Of a DNA stretch of 64,000 nt, positions 34,959 to 43,906 are shown in pieces; the stretch's first letter is position 1; each line of letters begins with the position of its first letter. The translations under genes and the position numbers were made by a program. The stretch lies in contig CAVSGQ010000006.1 in NCBI GenBank assembly GCA_963727495.1, forward strand, positions 186,001 to 250,000, written 5' to 3'. This DNA is from Actinophytocola sp963727495. GTDB taxonomy: Bacteria; Actinomycetota; Actinomycetes; Mycobacteriales; Pseudonocardiaceae. The notes beneath the pieces are model-generated. The model ran no database searches and was not told the DNA's origin. It saw nothing but the letters and a program-made list of their open reading frames with translations.

Positions 34959-36594
34959 ATGTTGGGCACGATGCAGGACGGTCAACTGTCCATCGCCAAC
35001 CTGTTGCGCCACGGCAGCCGGGTCCACGCGAACGCCGAGGTCGTGACCTGGACCGGAGACGGGTTCCCGGCGCGGCACCTATGCCGATCTCGCCCGCGAG
35101 TCGGCCCGGCTCGCGCACGCGCTGCGCGGTCTCGGTGTGACATCCGACCAGCGGGTCGGCACGTTCATGTGGAACAACATCGAGCACCTGGTGGCCTACC
35201 TCGCGGTGCCCGCGATGGGCGCGGTGCTGCACACGCTCAACATCCGGCTGTTCCCCGAGCAGCTGACCTACGTGGCCAACCACGCCGAGGACCACGTGGT
35301 GCTCGTGGACGGCACGCTGGTGCCGCTGCTCGCGAAGGTGCTGCCGACGTTCGAGACGGTCAGGCACGTGGTGGTCGTCAACGGCGACGCGAGCACGCTG
35401 ACCGCCCCCGAGGGCATCACCGTGCACTCCTACGCGGACCTGCTCGACGGGCAGCCCGACGAGTTCGACTGGCCGGCGGTGGACGAGAACTCGGCGGCCG
35501 CGATGTGCTACACGTCGGGCACCACCGGTGACCCGAAGGGCGTGGTCTACACCCACCGGTCGATCTGGCTGCACTCGATGCAGGTGTGCATGACCGACTC
35601 GATGGCCCTCGCGCAGTCCGACCGGGCGCTGGTGATCGTGCCGCAGTTCCACGCGATGTCGTGGGGGCTGCCGTACGCGGCGTTCATGGTCGGCGCCTCG
35701 CTGATCATGCCCGACCGGTTCCTGCAGCCCGAGCCGCTGGCCGCGATGATCGCCGCGGAGAAGCCGACGATGGCCGGCGCGGTGCCGACGATCTGGCAGG
35801 GCCTGCTCGCGCTGCTCGAGCAGAAGCCGCAGGACCTCAGCCCGCTCAGCCGGGCGGTGGTCGGCGGGTCGGCCTGCCCGCCGGCGCTGATGAGCGCCTT
35901 CGACGAGCTCGGCGTGACGATCATCCACGCGTGGGGCATGACGGAGACGTCGCCGCTGGGCACCGTGTCCCGCCCGCCCGCCGGGCTGCCCCCGGAGCGG
36001 ACCTGGGAGTACCGGATCCTGCAGGGCCGCTTCCCCGCGTCGGTCCGCGCGCGGCTGATGAGCGACGACGGCCGGGAGCTGCCCTGGGACAACGAGGCCG
36101 TCGGCGAGCTCGAGGTGTCCGGGCCGTGGGTGGCGGCGGCCTACTACCGGGTCGCCGAGGGCGAGGAGGGCTCGGAGAAGTTCCACGACGGCTGGCTGCG
36201 CACCGGCGACGTCGGCGCGATCACCCCGGACGGCTTCCTGCGGCTGACCGACCGGTCCAAGGACATCATCAAGTCCGGCGGCGAGTGGATCTCGTCGGTC
36301 GACCTGGAGAACCAGGTGATGGCGCACCCGGCGGTGGCCGAGGCGGCGGTGATCGGCGTGCCGGACGAGAAGTGGGCCGAGCGCCCGCTGGTGGCCGTCG
36401 TGCTGGCGGAGGGCAGGACGGCGACGCCGGACGAGCTGCGGGAGTTCCTGGCGGCGAAGGTCGCCAAGTGGCAGCTGCCGGAGCACTGGGCGTTCGTCGA
36501 CGAGGTGCCGAAGACCAGCGTCGGCAAGTTCGACAAGAAGCGGCTGCGCGCCGCCGCGGCGGAGGGCAGGCTCGACATCGCGCACCTGTCGTGA
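34959..36594 (+). pseudogene. long-chain acyl-CoA synthetase, one frameshift near the start
   Basis: An AMP-forming ligase of about 545 residues. The first 37 residues (MLGTMQDGQLSIANLLRHGSRVHANAEVVTWTGDG) are in one frame; after one extra base at 35073-35079 the protein continues TYADLARESARLAHALRGLGVTSDQRVG in the next and then runs cleanly to the end with YTSGTTGDPKG, WGMTETSPLG, TGDVG and KTSVGKFDKK. The clean long frame makes a sequence error likely. It ends in a GTGA overlap with a PaaI-type thioesterase, so the pair can make and release an acyl-CoA. Confidence 0.83.
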
Positions 36595-37022
36595 CGGACG
36601 GGTCGTCCGGCCCCGGGGGCCGGGTGCCCGGCGGGGCGACCGCGTCGCTGCACGAGATGGTCCCGTTCGCCGGGACGCTCGGCATCGAGATGCTGGCGTC
36701 GGCGCCCTCGGAGGTCCGCGGCCGGATCGCCTGGGACGCGTCGCTGTGCACGGTGGGCGGCGCCCTGAACGGCGGCGTGATCATGTCGCTGGCGGACAAC
36801 ACCGGTGCGTTGTGCGCGTTCCTGAACCTGCCCGAGGGCGCCGGCGGCACGAGCACGATCGAGTCGAAGACCAACTTCCTGCGCGCGGTCACCGACGGGC
36901 ACGCGACGGCGGTCTCCCGGCCGATGCACGTGGGACGCCGCTTCGTGGTCGTCGAGACCGACGTGCTCGACGACCGGGAGCGACTGGTCGCCCGGGTCAC
37001 CCAGACGCAGGCGGTGTTGTGA
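36591..37022 (+). CDS. PaaI-type hotdog thioesterase
   Basis: A 143-residue hotdog-fold protein with the PaaI-family pattern CTVGGALNGGVIMSLADNTGALCAF, in which N and G of LNGG and D of the central helix contribute to the active site, then TSTIESKTNFLRAVTDGHATAVSRPMHVGRRFVVVETDV. It hydrolyses acyl-CoA thioesters, and its GTG start overlaps the ligase stop. Chain preference cannot be read from the sequence. The region between it and padR contains two inverted repeats. Confidence 0.82.
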   Translation: MTDGSSGPGGRVPGGATASLHEMVPFAGTLGIEMLASAPSEVRGRIAWDASLCTVGGALNGGVIMSLADNTGALCAFLNLPEGAGGTSTIESKTNFLRAVTDGHATAVSRPMHVGRRFVVVETDVLDDRERLVARVTQTQAVL

Positions 37023-37059
37023 CCACATGCGAGCGTGAGTTTGTCAAGCTCCGATGGGA

Positions 37060-37107
37060 CTAGACCAAACGGGCGACAAGGACACGTCTAGATCGGTAGT
37101 GTCGCCC
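37060..37107. promoter_or_regulatory. interleaved inverted repeats upstream of padR
   Basis: CTAGAC (37060-37065) matches GTCTAG (37086-37091), and GGGCGACA (37071-37078) matches TGTCGCCC (37100-37107). The two repeats interlock and end just before the padR GTG, which suggests an autoregulatory operator or alternative hairpins in the leader. Confidence 0.5.
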
Positions 37108-37109
37108 CC

Positions 37110-37673
37110 GTGCCGGACCGAGGTAACCCACGCGGTAGGAGGCGCAAGCTCAACGCGACGTCCTACGTCGTGCTTGGCATGCTCAGCCACGCACCGGCGA
37201 CCAGCTACGACCTCAAGCAGTGGGTCGCCAACACAATCGGCAACTTCTGGGCGTTCGCGCACTCCCAGCTCTACGACGAACCGGCCCGGCTGGTGGCCGA
37301 CGGGCTGGTGAGCGAGACCCTCGAGGAGGGCGGGCGGCGGCGGCGCACCTACGAGATCCTCCCCGCCGGCCGCGAGGCGCTGGCCGAGTGGCTGCGCGCG
37401 CCGACCACCGACCAGACCGAGGTCCGCGATCTCGGTCTGCTCAAGCTGTTCTTCGCGAGCTTCGGCGACCGCGCGGACCTCCTGCGGCTCGCCCGCGACC
37501 GGTACGAGTCGCACCGGGCCCGCGCCGACAGCTACACCGAGCAGCGCGAGGAGATCGTCGACTACGCCGATCGCTGGCAGGTCAAGACGATCGAGCTCGG
37601 CATCCGCTACGAGCGCTGCGTCGAGCAGTTCTGGGCGGACCTCGTCGCCGAACTGGGGGACGAGCAGCCGTAA
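37110..37673 (+). CDS. PadR family transcriptional regulator
   Basis: A 187-residue regulator with an N-terminal winged helix (SYVVLGMLSHAPATSYDLKQWVANTIGNFWAFAHSQLYDEPARLVADGLV, then the RRRRTYEILPAGREAL wing) and a C-terminal coiled dimerisation region, the PadR and Vir-like arrangement. PadR proteins repress detoxification or transport genes and usually bind their own promoter; the interleaved repeats directly upstream support autoregulation. Possible targets are the ligase/thioesterase pair upstream or the C39 peptidase downstream. Confidence 0.88.
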   Translation: MPDRGNPRGRRRKLNATSYVVLGMLSHAPATSYDLKQWVANTIGNFWAFAHSQLYDEPARLVADGLVSETLEEGGRRRRTYEILPAGREALAEWLRAPTTDQTEVRDLGLLKLFFASFGDRADLLRLARDRYESHRARADSYTEQREEIVDYADRWQVKTIELGIRYERCVEQFWADLVAELGDEQP

Positions 37674-37697
37674 GCGGTTTACATACAGACCGACAAG

Positions 37698-37713
37698 GGT
37701 GAAAATCTTCACC
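37698..37713. promoter_or_regulatory. inverted repeat touching the peptidase start codon
   Basis: GGTGAA and TTCACC flank AATC and end directly before the ATG at 37714. Folded in RNA it would cover the start region; as DNA it could be an operator. Confidence 0.4.
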
Positions 37714-38997
37714 ATGCAGCTCAAGGCCCTCACCCTGCTGGCCGCCGTCGCGCTGACCCTCCCCGCCACGCCGGCGATCGCCACTGCCGAACGACACGGA
37801 TCCGACGACGCCCCGGTCGACTTCCACCAGTGGCGGTCGGCACGCGCGTTCCACCAAGGCCGCGCCGAGGGCCTGCGCCCCGGCCCGGGCGGTGCGCTCG
37901 TGATCGGCCGCCCGGCCGGCACCGTCGAGCACACCGAGCCCGACCTGGGCACCACCCGGACCTACGAGTACGGGCGGTGGACCTCGCCGTCCTACCACCA
38001 GGGTTTCGACGCGACGCAGCTCGTCGCGTCCTGGAACGCCACCACGCCGGACGACACCTGGCTGCGGGTGGAGATGCGCGGCCGCACGAACACCGGCGCG
38101 ACGACCATGTGGTACACGATGGGCCGCTGGGCCCTGGGCGACCGCGACATCGTCCGCACCTCGGTGCCCGACCAGGAGGACGCGGCCGGGTACATCTCGG
38201 TGGACACGTTCGTCGCCGACTCCGGGGTGGCGCTGCGGTCCTACCAGCTGCGCGTGACGCTGTACCGGGAGACGGGCAGGCACGTGTCGCCGCGGCTGGC
38301 CATGGTGGGCGCGATGACCTCGGCGATTCCCGACCGGTTCACCGTGCCGACGAGCCCGCCGGCCGGGGCGTGGGGCCACGAGCTGCCGGTGCCGCCGTAC
38401 TCGCAGAACATCCACGTCGGCCAGTACCCGCAGTACGGCGGCGGCGGTGAGGCCTGGTGCAGCCCGACGTCCACCGAGATGGTCGTCGAGTACTGGGGCC
38501 GCGGCCCGAGCGAGTCGGACCTGTCCTGGGTCGATCCGTCCTATGCGGACCCGAGCGTCGACCACGCGGCCCGCCACATCTACGACAAGGACTACGACGG
38601 CACCGGGAACTGGCCGTTCAACACCGCGTACGCGGCGAGCTTCGGGCTCGCCGCGCACGTGACCCGGCTGCACTCGCTCGCCGAGCTGGAGCGCTACATC
38701 CTCGCCGGCGTGCCGGTGATCACCTCCCAGTCGTTCCTCGCCTCGGAGCTGGACGGGGCGGGCTACGGCACGTCCGGCCACCTGATGGTGATCGTCGGCT
38801 TCACCGACGAGGGTGACGTGATCGCCAACGACCCGGCGTCGAGCAGCGACGCCGCGGTGCGCAACGTCTACCCTCGCGAGCAGTTCGAGACGGTGTGGCT
38901 GCGCACCAAGCGGCACAACGCCAGCGGCGGCATCTCCAGCGGCTCGGGCGGCATCGCGTACGTCATCGCCCCGGTGGGCACCCGGCTGCCGCGCTAG
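37714..38997 (+). CDS. secreted C39-like cysteine peptidase
   Basis: A 427-residue exported protein. The signal peptide is MQLKALTLLAAVALTLPATPAIA, followed by a beta-rich region of about 190 residues and a C-terminal papain-like C39 domain with C249 (EAWCSPTS), H356 (TSGHLMVIVGF) and D373 (VIANDPAS) as the catalytic set. C39 domains in bacteriocin exporters cut leader peptides; free secreted actinobacterial versions have unknown substrates. The ATG at 37714 is preferred to the GTG at 37699 because it begins the signal peptide. Confidence 0.85.
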   Translation: MQLKALTLLAAVALTLPATPAIATAERHGSDDAPVDFHQWRSARAFHQGRAEGLRPGPGGALVIGRPAGTVEHTEPDLGTTRTYEYGRWTSPSYHQGFDATQLVASWNATTPDDTWLRVEMRGRTNTGATTMWYTMGRWALGDRDIVRTSVPDQEDAAGYISVDTFVADSGVALRSYQLRVTLYRETGRHVSPRLAMVGAMTSAIPDRFTVPTSPPAGAWGHELPVPPYSQNIHVGQYPQYGGGGEAWCSPTSTEMVVEYWGRGPSESDLSWVDPSYADPSVDHAARHIYDKDYDGTGNWPFNTAYAASFGLAAHVTRLHSLAELERYILAGVPVITSQSFLASELDGAGYGTSGHLMVIVGFTDEGDVIANDPASSSDAAVRNVYPREQFETVWLRTKRHNASGGISSGSGGIAYVIAPVGTRLPR

Positions 38998-39046
38998 GCA
39001 CCGTGGCCGCCGGTGGGCGCATCGGCCGCGGCGGCCCGCCGCATCA

Positions 39047-39118
39047 GAGCGTGTCTGACGGATCACGGTCGATGCGATTCGTGATCCACGCGGCCAGGGA
39101 TCCGTCAGACACGCTCTA
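39047..39118. mobile_element. 72-bp MITE-like inverted repeat element
   Basis: AGAGCGTGTCTGACGGATC (39047-39065) and its exact complement (39100-39118) form 19-bp terminal inverted repeats around a 34-base centre, which itself contains GGATCAC/GTGATCC. The GAGCGTGTCTGA end resembles termini I associate with IS5-group elements, so a non-autonomous transposon remnant is likely. No clear target duplication is visible. It may also act as a terminator between the two genes. Confidence 0.6.
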
Positions 39119-39129
39119 GCCTCGTCGGG

Positions 39130-40278
39130 ATGACGTTCGCCGACGAGGAGTACCCGGCGCTGCCCTACCCCGGGGCCCGGCCGGCCTGCTCGTTCGCGCA
39201 CGAGGACGCCACCGGGTACCCGCTGCGGCCCGATCGCGCGGCGCTGTCCGGCTGGCGCCTCGACGGCAGCGGCGACGGCCGGGACCTCGACGAGTGGCTC
39301 GCCGACCGGGACGCGGCGCCGCTCGCCGGGCGGGTGCCGCTGCTCTGCTACGGCTCGAACGCCTGCCCGTCGAAGCTCACCTGGCTGCGCGCCGCGTTCG
39401 GGCTCCCCGGCCCGGCGGTGCTGCTGCGCGCCCGCTGCGCCGGGATCGCCGCGGTGTGGGCCGCCGGGTTGCGCCTCGTCGACGACCAGCGGCCCGCGAC
39501 GCTCGCCGCCGTGCCGGGCGCCGAGGAGGCACACGCGCTCTGGCTCGCCACGCCGGAGCAGGTCGCCGCCCTGGACCGGTGCGAGGGCCGGGGCCACCGC
39601 TACCGGCTGGCCCACGTCACCACCGGCGAGGTTCGCCTCGACGACGGCACCCTCGTCGACCGGCCGCTCGCCTACGTCGCCGCCGGACGCGACGGCTCGG
39701 GCGCACGCACCGGCATCGGCCCCACCCCGTCCCGTTCCACCCCTTCTCGACCCGGCACCACCGGGGACCACCGCGCCCGCACCGTGCGGTACCCGCTGCT
39801 CGTCGACGGTCGGCCGGTGCGGTGCGTGGACGTGCCGCAGCACACCGCCGCCGGGCTGGCCGGGGAGGCGGCCGCGAGCGACGGGCTCGCGCTGCTCGTG
39901 GTCGACGGGGCGCCGGTGCCCGCCGACCAGCCCCGGCGGCTGTTCGTCTACGGCACGCTGCAGCCCGGTGCGTCCCACTGGCGGCTGCTCGAACCCCACG
40001 CCACCGGCGAGCCGCGGCGCGCGCAGCTTCCCGGCACCCTGTACGACACCGGCCTCGGCTACCCGGCCCTGCGCCAGGGCGAGGGACCCGGCGTGCACGG
40101 CTGGGTGGTCGAGCTGGCCACGCCCGCACCCGCTCTGTCCATTATGGACGAATACGAGGGCGCGGAGTACCGGCGCGTGCGCACCGGGCTCACCGACGGG
40201 ACGCAGGTCTGGACCTACGTCTGGGTCGACCCGTTCGACGGAATGCGCGTGCTCACCACCCCTTGGGGGACAACCTGA
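39130..40278 (+). CDS. tandem gamma-glutamylcyclotransferase-like (AIG2) protein
   Basis: A 382-residue protein with two related domains. The first has LLCYGSNACPSKLTWL and a middle acidic/aromatic region, the second FVYGTLQPGASHWRLLEP and MDEYEGAEYRRVR, the YGSN/YGTL substrate loop and the acid of the GGCT/AIG2 fold. Residues 195-215 between them are low-complexity and Ser/Pro/Thr-rich; they may be a linker or contain compensating indels. Enzymes of this fold cyclise gamma-glutamyl compounds to 5-oxoproline, but many members have unknown substrates. It stands alone behind the MITE-like element. Confidence 0.72.
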   Translation: MTFADEEYPALPYPGARPACSFAHEDATGYPLRPDRAALSGWRLDGSGDGRDLDEWLADRDAAPLAGRVPLLCYGSNACPSKLTWLRAAFGLPGPAVLLRARCAGIAAVWAAGLRLVDDQRPATLAAVPGAEEAHALWLATPEQVAALDRCEGRGHRYRLAHVTTGEVRLDDGTLVDRPLAYVAAGRDGSGARTGIGPTPSRSTPSRPGTTGDHRARTVRYPLLVDGRPVRCVDVPQHTAAGLAGEAAASDGLALLVVDGAPVPADQPRRLFVYGTLQPGASHWRLLEPHATGEPRRAQLPGTLYDTGLGYPALRQGEGPGVHGWVVELATPAPALSIMDEYEGAEYRRVRTGLTDGTQVWTYVWVDPFDGMRVLTTPWGTT

Positions 40279-40336
40279 CCGGCGCCCGGACGTCCCTTCT
40301 GGTAGGACCGAAAAGCGAAAACGGGAGGTGATCGCC

Positions 40337-40957
40337 GTGGTCCGGAGAAACCGCGTGGCCAGCTGTCTGGCCATCGGCCTGCTCGCAGCGCTCAGCGCGT
40401 GCGGCACGTCACAGGAGTCCACAGGGGACGGTCAGTCGACCGTACCGCCCACCACGCCGTCGACCGCACCGTCGACCGCGAACCCGACCGCCGCGCCGAC
40501 CACGGACAGCGGAACCGAGAGCGCGCCGCCGGACTCGGGCACCAAGTGCACGGCCAAGGACCTCGAGGGCACGGTGGTGCCCTCCGACGCCGCGGCCGGC
40601 AACCGGTACGCCGAGCTCGTGGTGACCAACACGTCGGCCGGCACCTGCACCCTCTACGGCTACGGCGGCCTGCAACTCGTCGACGCCAAGGCCAAGGCCA
40701 CGCCGACCAACCTGACCCGCCGGCCGGACCCGGGCCCCACGCTGGTCACGCTGGCCCCGGGCGGCACCGCGGCGAAGAAGTTGCACTGGGGCGTGATACC
40801 GAGCGGCGACGAGCCGGTGACCGGCCCGTGCGAGCCGGCGTCCGCGGGCGCGCGGGTCATCCCGCCGGACGACACCCGGGCGTTCACCGTGACCTACCAG
40901 TTCGGGTCGGTGTGTGCACAGGGGCACATGGAAGGAAGCGCATATTTCAAGAAGTAG
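40337..40957 (+). CDS. DUF4232 lipoprotein
   Basis: A 206-residue lipoprotein with signal peptide RRNRVASCLAIGLLAALSAC, lipobox cysteine C22 (LSAC), a Thr/Pro/Ser-rich linker (about 30-62), and a C-terminal DUF4232 domain with four cysteines likely forming disulfides (KCTAKDLEG, TCTLYGYGGLQL, GPCEP, SVCAQG). GGGAGG is eight bases before the GTG. It is anchored to the outer face of the membrane. The role is unknown; DUF4232 proteins are common exported lipoproteins in actinobacteria. Confidence 0.85.
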   Translation: MVRRNRVASCLAIGLLAALSACGTSQESTGDGQSTVPPTTPSTAPSTANPTAAPTTDSGTESAPPDSGTKCTAKDLEGTVVPSDAAAGNRYAELVVTNTSAGTCTLYGYGGLQLVDAKAKATPTNLTRRPDPGPTLVTLAPGGTAAKKLHWGVIPSGDEPVTGPCEPASAGARVIPPDDTRAFTVTYQFGSVCAQGHMEGSAYFKK

Positions 40958-41006
40958 CGCGCTTCGACTGACAATTTCTCAGTCAACGACCACTAGCCTC
41001 GGACAG

Positions 41007-41714
41007 GTGGAAACGACGATCACGACCCAGGACGGCACCGTCGACGGCTACCTGGCGGTGCCGCAGCCCGAGGTCTCGGGCGCGCCGCCGTGGCCGGGGG
41101 TGGTCGTGGTGCACGACGCCCTGGGCATGTCCGACGACGTCCGGGCCATCGCCGAACGGTTCGCCACGGCCGGGTACGTCGCGGTGGTGCCGAACCTGTA
41201 CGCCCGGGGCGGGTTCGCCCGCTGCGTGCGCTCGGTGTTCCGGGAGCTGATCGCCGGCGAGGGCCGCGCGCACGACGACATCGACGCCGCGCGCGGGCAC
41301 CTGGCCGAGCGGCCGGACTGCACGGGCAGGATCGGGATCGCGGGGTTCTGCATGGGCGGCGGGTTCGCGTTACTCGGCGCCACCCGCGACTTCGACGCGA
41401 GCGCGCCCTACTACGGCGAGCTGCCGGCCGACACGTCCGTCCTGGAGGGCGCCTGCCCGATCGTGGCGAGCTTCGGCGCGCGCGACCGGCTGCCCGGCAT
41501 GAAGGGCGCGGCCGCGCGCCTCGAGCGAGTGCTCACCGACCACGGCGTGCCGCACGACGTCAAGGAGTACCCCGACGCAGGGCACTCGTTCGCCAACCGG
41601 ATGGCCGGGCCGATGAACGCGCTGCTCAGGGTCACCGGGATGGCCTACCACCACGAGTCGAGCGAGGACGCCTGGAGGCGGGTGATGTCCTTCTTCGCGA
41701 CCCATCTGGCCTGA
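41007..41714 (+). CDS. dienelactone hydrolase family protein
   Basis: A 235-residue alpha/beta hydrolase with the Cys-Asp-His triad of dienelactone hydrolases: C115 in GFCMGGG, D160 in GARDRLPG and H193 in DAGHSF. The family opens cyclic enol-lactones in aromatic catabolism, but many bacterial paralogues act on other esters. No aromatic degradation genes are nearby. The GTG at 41007 is chosen by alignment of the fold; a ribosome-binding site is weak. It contains one TTA codon at position 122, in GFALLG. Confidence 0.85.
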   Translation: METTITTQDGTVDGYLAVPQPEVSGAPPWPGVVVVHDALGMSDDVRAIAERFATAGYVAVVPNLYARGGFARCVRSVFRELIAGEGRAHDDIDAARGHLAERPDCTGRIGIAGFCMGGGFALLGATRDFDASAPYYGELPADTSVLEGACPIVASFGARDRLPGMKGAAARLERVLTDHGVPHDVKEYPDAGHSFANRMAGPMNALLRVTGMAYHHESSEDAWRRVMSFFATHLA

Positions 41715-41772
41715 GGTCGGCAATTTGCTCGATTCCCTGGAATCCGGCGTGGTCAGCGTGCAGGCTGACGTC

Positions 41773-42234
41773 ATGAACCCGGAGACCGAGTTCGCGACGC
41801 AGCCGCCGGTGCGTGAGCCCGTCGTGACGCAGCCCGTCGGGCCGGCCGCGCCCACCGGCGTGCCGGTCGAGGAGCCGGCCGACCCGCTGGCGAGCATCAC
41901 CCTGCGGCCCCGCACGTTCGGCGCCGTGCTCGCCGTGGCCGGGATGCTGCTCGGCCTGGTCCTGGCGCTCGTGCCGGTGCACGTCGCCGGGCTCGACGCC
42001 ACCCAGCAGAGCTCGGTGAGCTGTGGGAACACCATCGGCGGCGTGGAGACGCCGCTGCTCGGGGAGGACCTCGGCGGCGTCGACGACACGGTGCTCGCCA
42101 CCTACGTGGGCACCTGCCAGGGAGCCATCAGCACCCGCCTGCTGGTCTCCTGGCCGCTGTTCGTCGCCGGCGCCATCGGCATCATCTGGCTCGGCGTGGT
42201 CCGCCGCGAGAGGCAGCCCGCACTACCGGCCTAG
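41773..42234 (+). CDS. small membrane protein with two helices, hypothetical
   Basis: A 153-residue protein: a polar Pro/Val/Glu-rich N-terminus (1-45), a first helix (FGAVLAVAGMLLGLVLALVPVHVAGL), an outer loop with two cysteines (SVSCGNT, GTCQGAI) that may form a disulfide, and a second helix (LVSWPLFVAGAIGIIWLGVV) ending in RRERQ. The start is uncertain; in-frame starts at 41725 and 41749 exist. I do not recognise a family. It converges with the FAD oxidase gene, overlapping it by 12 bases. Confidence 0.6.
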   Translation: MNPETEFATQPPVREPVVTQPVGPAAPTGVPVEEPADPLASITLRPRTFGAVLAVAGMLLGLVLALVPVHVAGLDATQQSSVSCGNTIGGVETPLLGEDLGGVDDTVLATYVGTCQGAISTRLLVSWPLFVAGAIGIIWLGVVRRERQPALPA

Positions 42235-43890
42235 CAGCTTGCCGGGGTTGAGCACGCCCTGCGGGTCGAGCTCGCGCTTGACCGCGGCCAGCACGTCGAC
42301 ACCGAGGGAGCCGATCTCCGCCGACAGGTAGGGCGCGTGGTCGACGCCGACCGCGTGGTGGTGCGAGATCGTCCCGAGTGGACCGTGCGACGAGATCGCC
42401 TCGCACGCCGCGGCCTTGGCCCGCTGCCACTGCCCGATGGGGTCCGCGCCGTCCCTCGGCACGAGCGTGGTGAAGTACAGCGACGCACCGGTCTCGTAGG
42501 CGTGCGAGATGTGGCAGGCCACGATCGGCGTGATCCCCGGCGCGGCCAGCGCCTCGATCAGCGCGGTCCGCACCGCCGAGCGCAGGGTCCCCAAGCCAGA
42601 CCAGTAGGTCGCGGTCTCCAGCGTCTCGACGCAGACCCCGGTGTCCATCAGGGCGTCCCGCTGCCGCGGGCCGGCGAACCGGCCGTGCCGCCACTTCTCC
42701 CCCACCGCGGTGCCGAGCGCCACCGGCCGCAGCGGGCGCAGCACGCGCAGGGTGGCCTTGCGACGGGCGGCGAGCTCGGTGTCGGAACCGCCCTCCCAGC
42801 CCAGGACCAGCAGGCACGGGTCGAGCACCCCGCGCAGCCGCAGGTAACGGCGCAGCAGCGCGGTCTTCCAGCCGCCGGACAGCGCGAATGCCATGTCCGT
42901 CTCCTGTGGATCCGACAGCCGGGTGACGTCGGCGGGCACCCGGCCCTGCGCGAGCGCGCGAACCGCGTCCGCGCCGCGGGACCAGCCGTCGAGCACGAAG
43001 CCCTCGTAGCGGTGCGCGACCGGCCGCGGACGCACCCGCACGGTCACCTCGGTGATCACGCCGAACGCGCCCTCGCTGCCCACGACCAGCTGGCGCAGGT
43101 CCGGCCCGGCCGCGGACGCGGGCGACACGCCGAGCCGCCACTCGCCCCGCGGGGTGGCCATGCGCACGCCGGTGACCATGTCCTCGAACCGGCCGTAGCC
43201 AGCCGAGGCCTGCCCGGACGAGCGGGTCGCGGCGAACCCGCCGATCGTCGCCCGCTCGAACGACTGCGGCACGTGGCCGAGGGTGAACCCGTGCGCGGCG
43301 AGCAACCGCTCCGCCTCGGGCGCCACCACGCCCGCCTGCAGCACGGCCAGCCGGGACACCGGGTCGACCGACACCAGCTCGTCGAGCCGGCACAGGTCCA
43401 GCACGACGACCGACTCCTTGCTCCCGCGCAGCGCCTGCACACCGCCGACCACCGACGTGCCACCGCCGAAGGGGACCACCCCGACCCCGTGCTCCGCGCA
43501 CACCTCGACGACCCGCTGCACCTCGCCGGGACCGGCCGGGAGCACGACCGCGTCGGGCACCGTCAGCTCACCGGTTCCCCTGTGCCGCAACAGGTCCACA
43601 TAGGACAACCCACCGGTTCGGCCGAGCCGGTCGTCGCGGCCGCGCAGCACATGGTCGGATCCGACTACGGACTCGAGCGCTTTCCGCGCCATATCAGGCA
43701 GTGCGGACTCCGCGACGGCGAGTGCCGAGTCCGGCGCGGCGGGCGTGCTCCGTTCGACCAGCCCGGTTTTCGAGGCTAGCCAACGGGCCGCGTGAGGGGG
43801 CAGGATGGCATCCTGCCCACCTGCCGGCGTCCAACTGCGACGAATGCGATGGTCGAGGCGCTCACCGGTGTGGTCCCTGGGTTCGGTCAC
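42223..43890 (-). CDS. FAD-linked oxidase, alkyldihydroxyacetonephosphate synthase-like (Rv2251-like)
   Basis: A 555-residue flavoprotein of the VAO/PCMH family. The FAD-binding loop is PFGGGTSVVGG at 140-150, followed by LGHVPQSFERATIGGFAATRSSGQASAGYGRFEDMV, and the C-terminal cap ends LDPQGVLNPGKLLGR, the region that shapes the flavin site. HISHAYETGASLYFTT supplies active-site histidines. It resembles AGPS-type enzymes and Mycobacterium Rv2251. It is divergent from a TetR gene coupled to glpD, exactly as Rv2251 is from Rv2250c-Rv2249c, hinting at glycerol ether lipid or glycerol-phosphate metabolism; the true reaction is unproven. Confidence 0.82.
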   Translation of the reverse strand: MTEPRDHTGERLDHRIRRSWTPAGGQDAILPPHAARWLASKTGLVERSTPAAPDSALAVAESALPDMARKALESVVGSDHVLRGRDDRLGRTGGLSYVDLLRHRGTGELTVPDAVVLPAGPGEVQRVVEVCAEHGVGVVPFGGGTSVVGGVQALRGSKESVVVLDLCRLDELVSVDPVSRLAVLQAGVVAPEAERLLAAHGFTLGHVPQSFERATIGGFAATRSSGQASAGYGRFEDMVTGVRMATPRGEWRLGVSPASAAGPDLRQLVVGSEGAFGVITEVTVRVRPRPVAHRYEGFVLDGWSRGADAVRALAQGRVPADVTRLSDPQETDMAFALSGGWKTALLRRYLRLRGVLDPCLLVLGWEGGSDTELAARRKATLRVLRPLRPVALGTAVGEKWRHGRFAGPRQRDALMDTGVCVETLETATYWSGLGTLRSAVRTALIEALAAPGITPIVACHISHAYETGASLYFTTLVPRDGADPIGQWQRAKAAACEAISSHGPLGTISHHHAVGVDHAPYLSAEIGSLGVDVLAAVKRELDPQGVLNPGKLLGR

Positions 43891-43893
43891 CGG

Positions 43894-43899
43894 TATAGT
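43894..43899 (+). promoter_or_regulatory. candidate -10 box for a leaderless tetR transcript
   Basis: TATAGT at 43894-43899 lies seven bases before the tetR ATG, placing the transcription start at the start codon. Only 16 bases separate the two divergent start codons, and TGTG-A-CACA at 43899-43907 overlaps both, a likely TetR operator. Confidence 0.45.
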
Positions 43900-43906
43900 G
43901 TGACAC

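Noticed and set aside
39700..39790. Frameshift in the tandem cyclotransferase
   Set aside because: The two flanking domains are in the same frame; the Ser/Pro/Thr-rich stretch could be a linker, so compensating indels cannot be shown.
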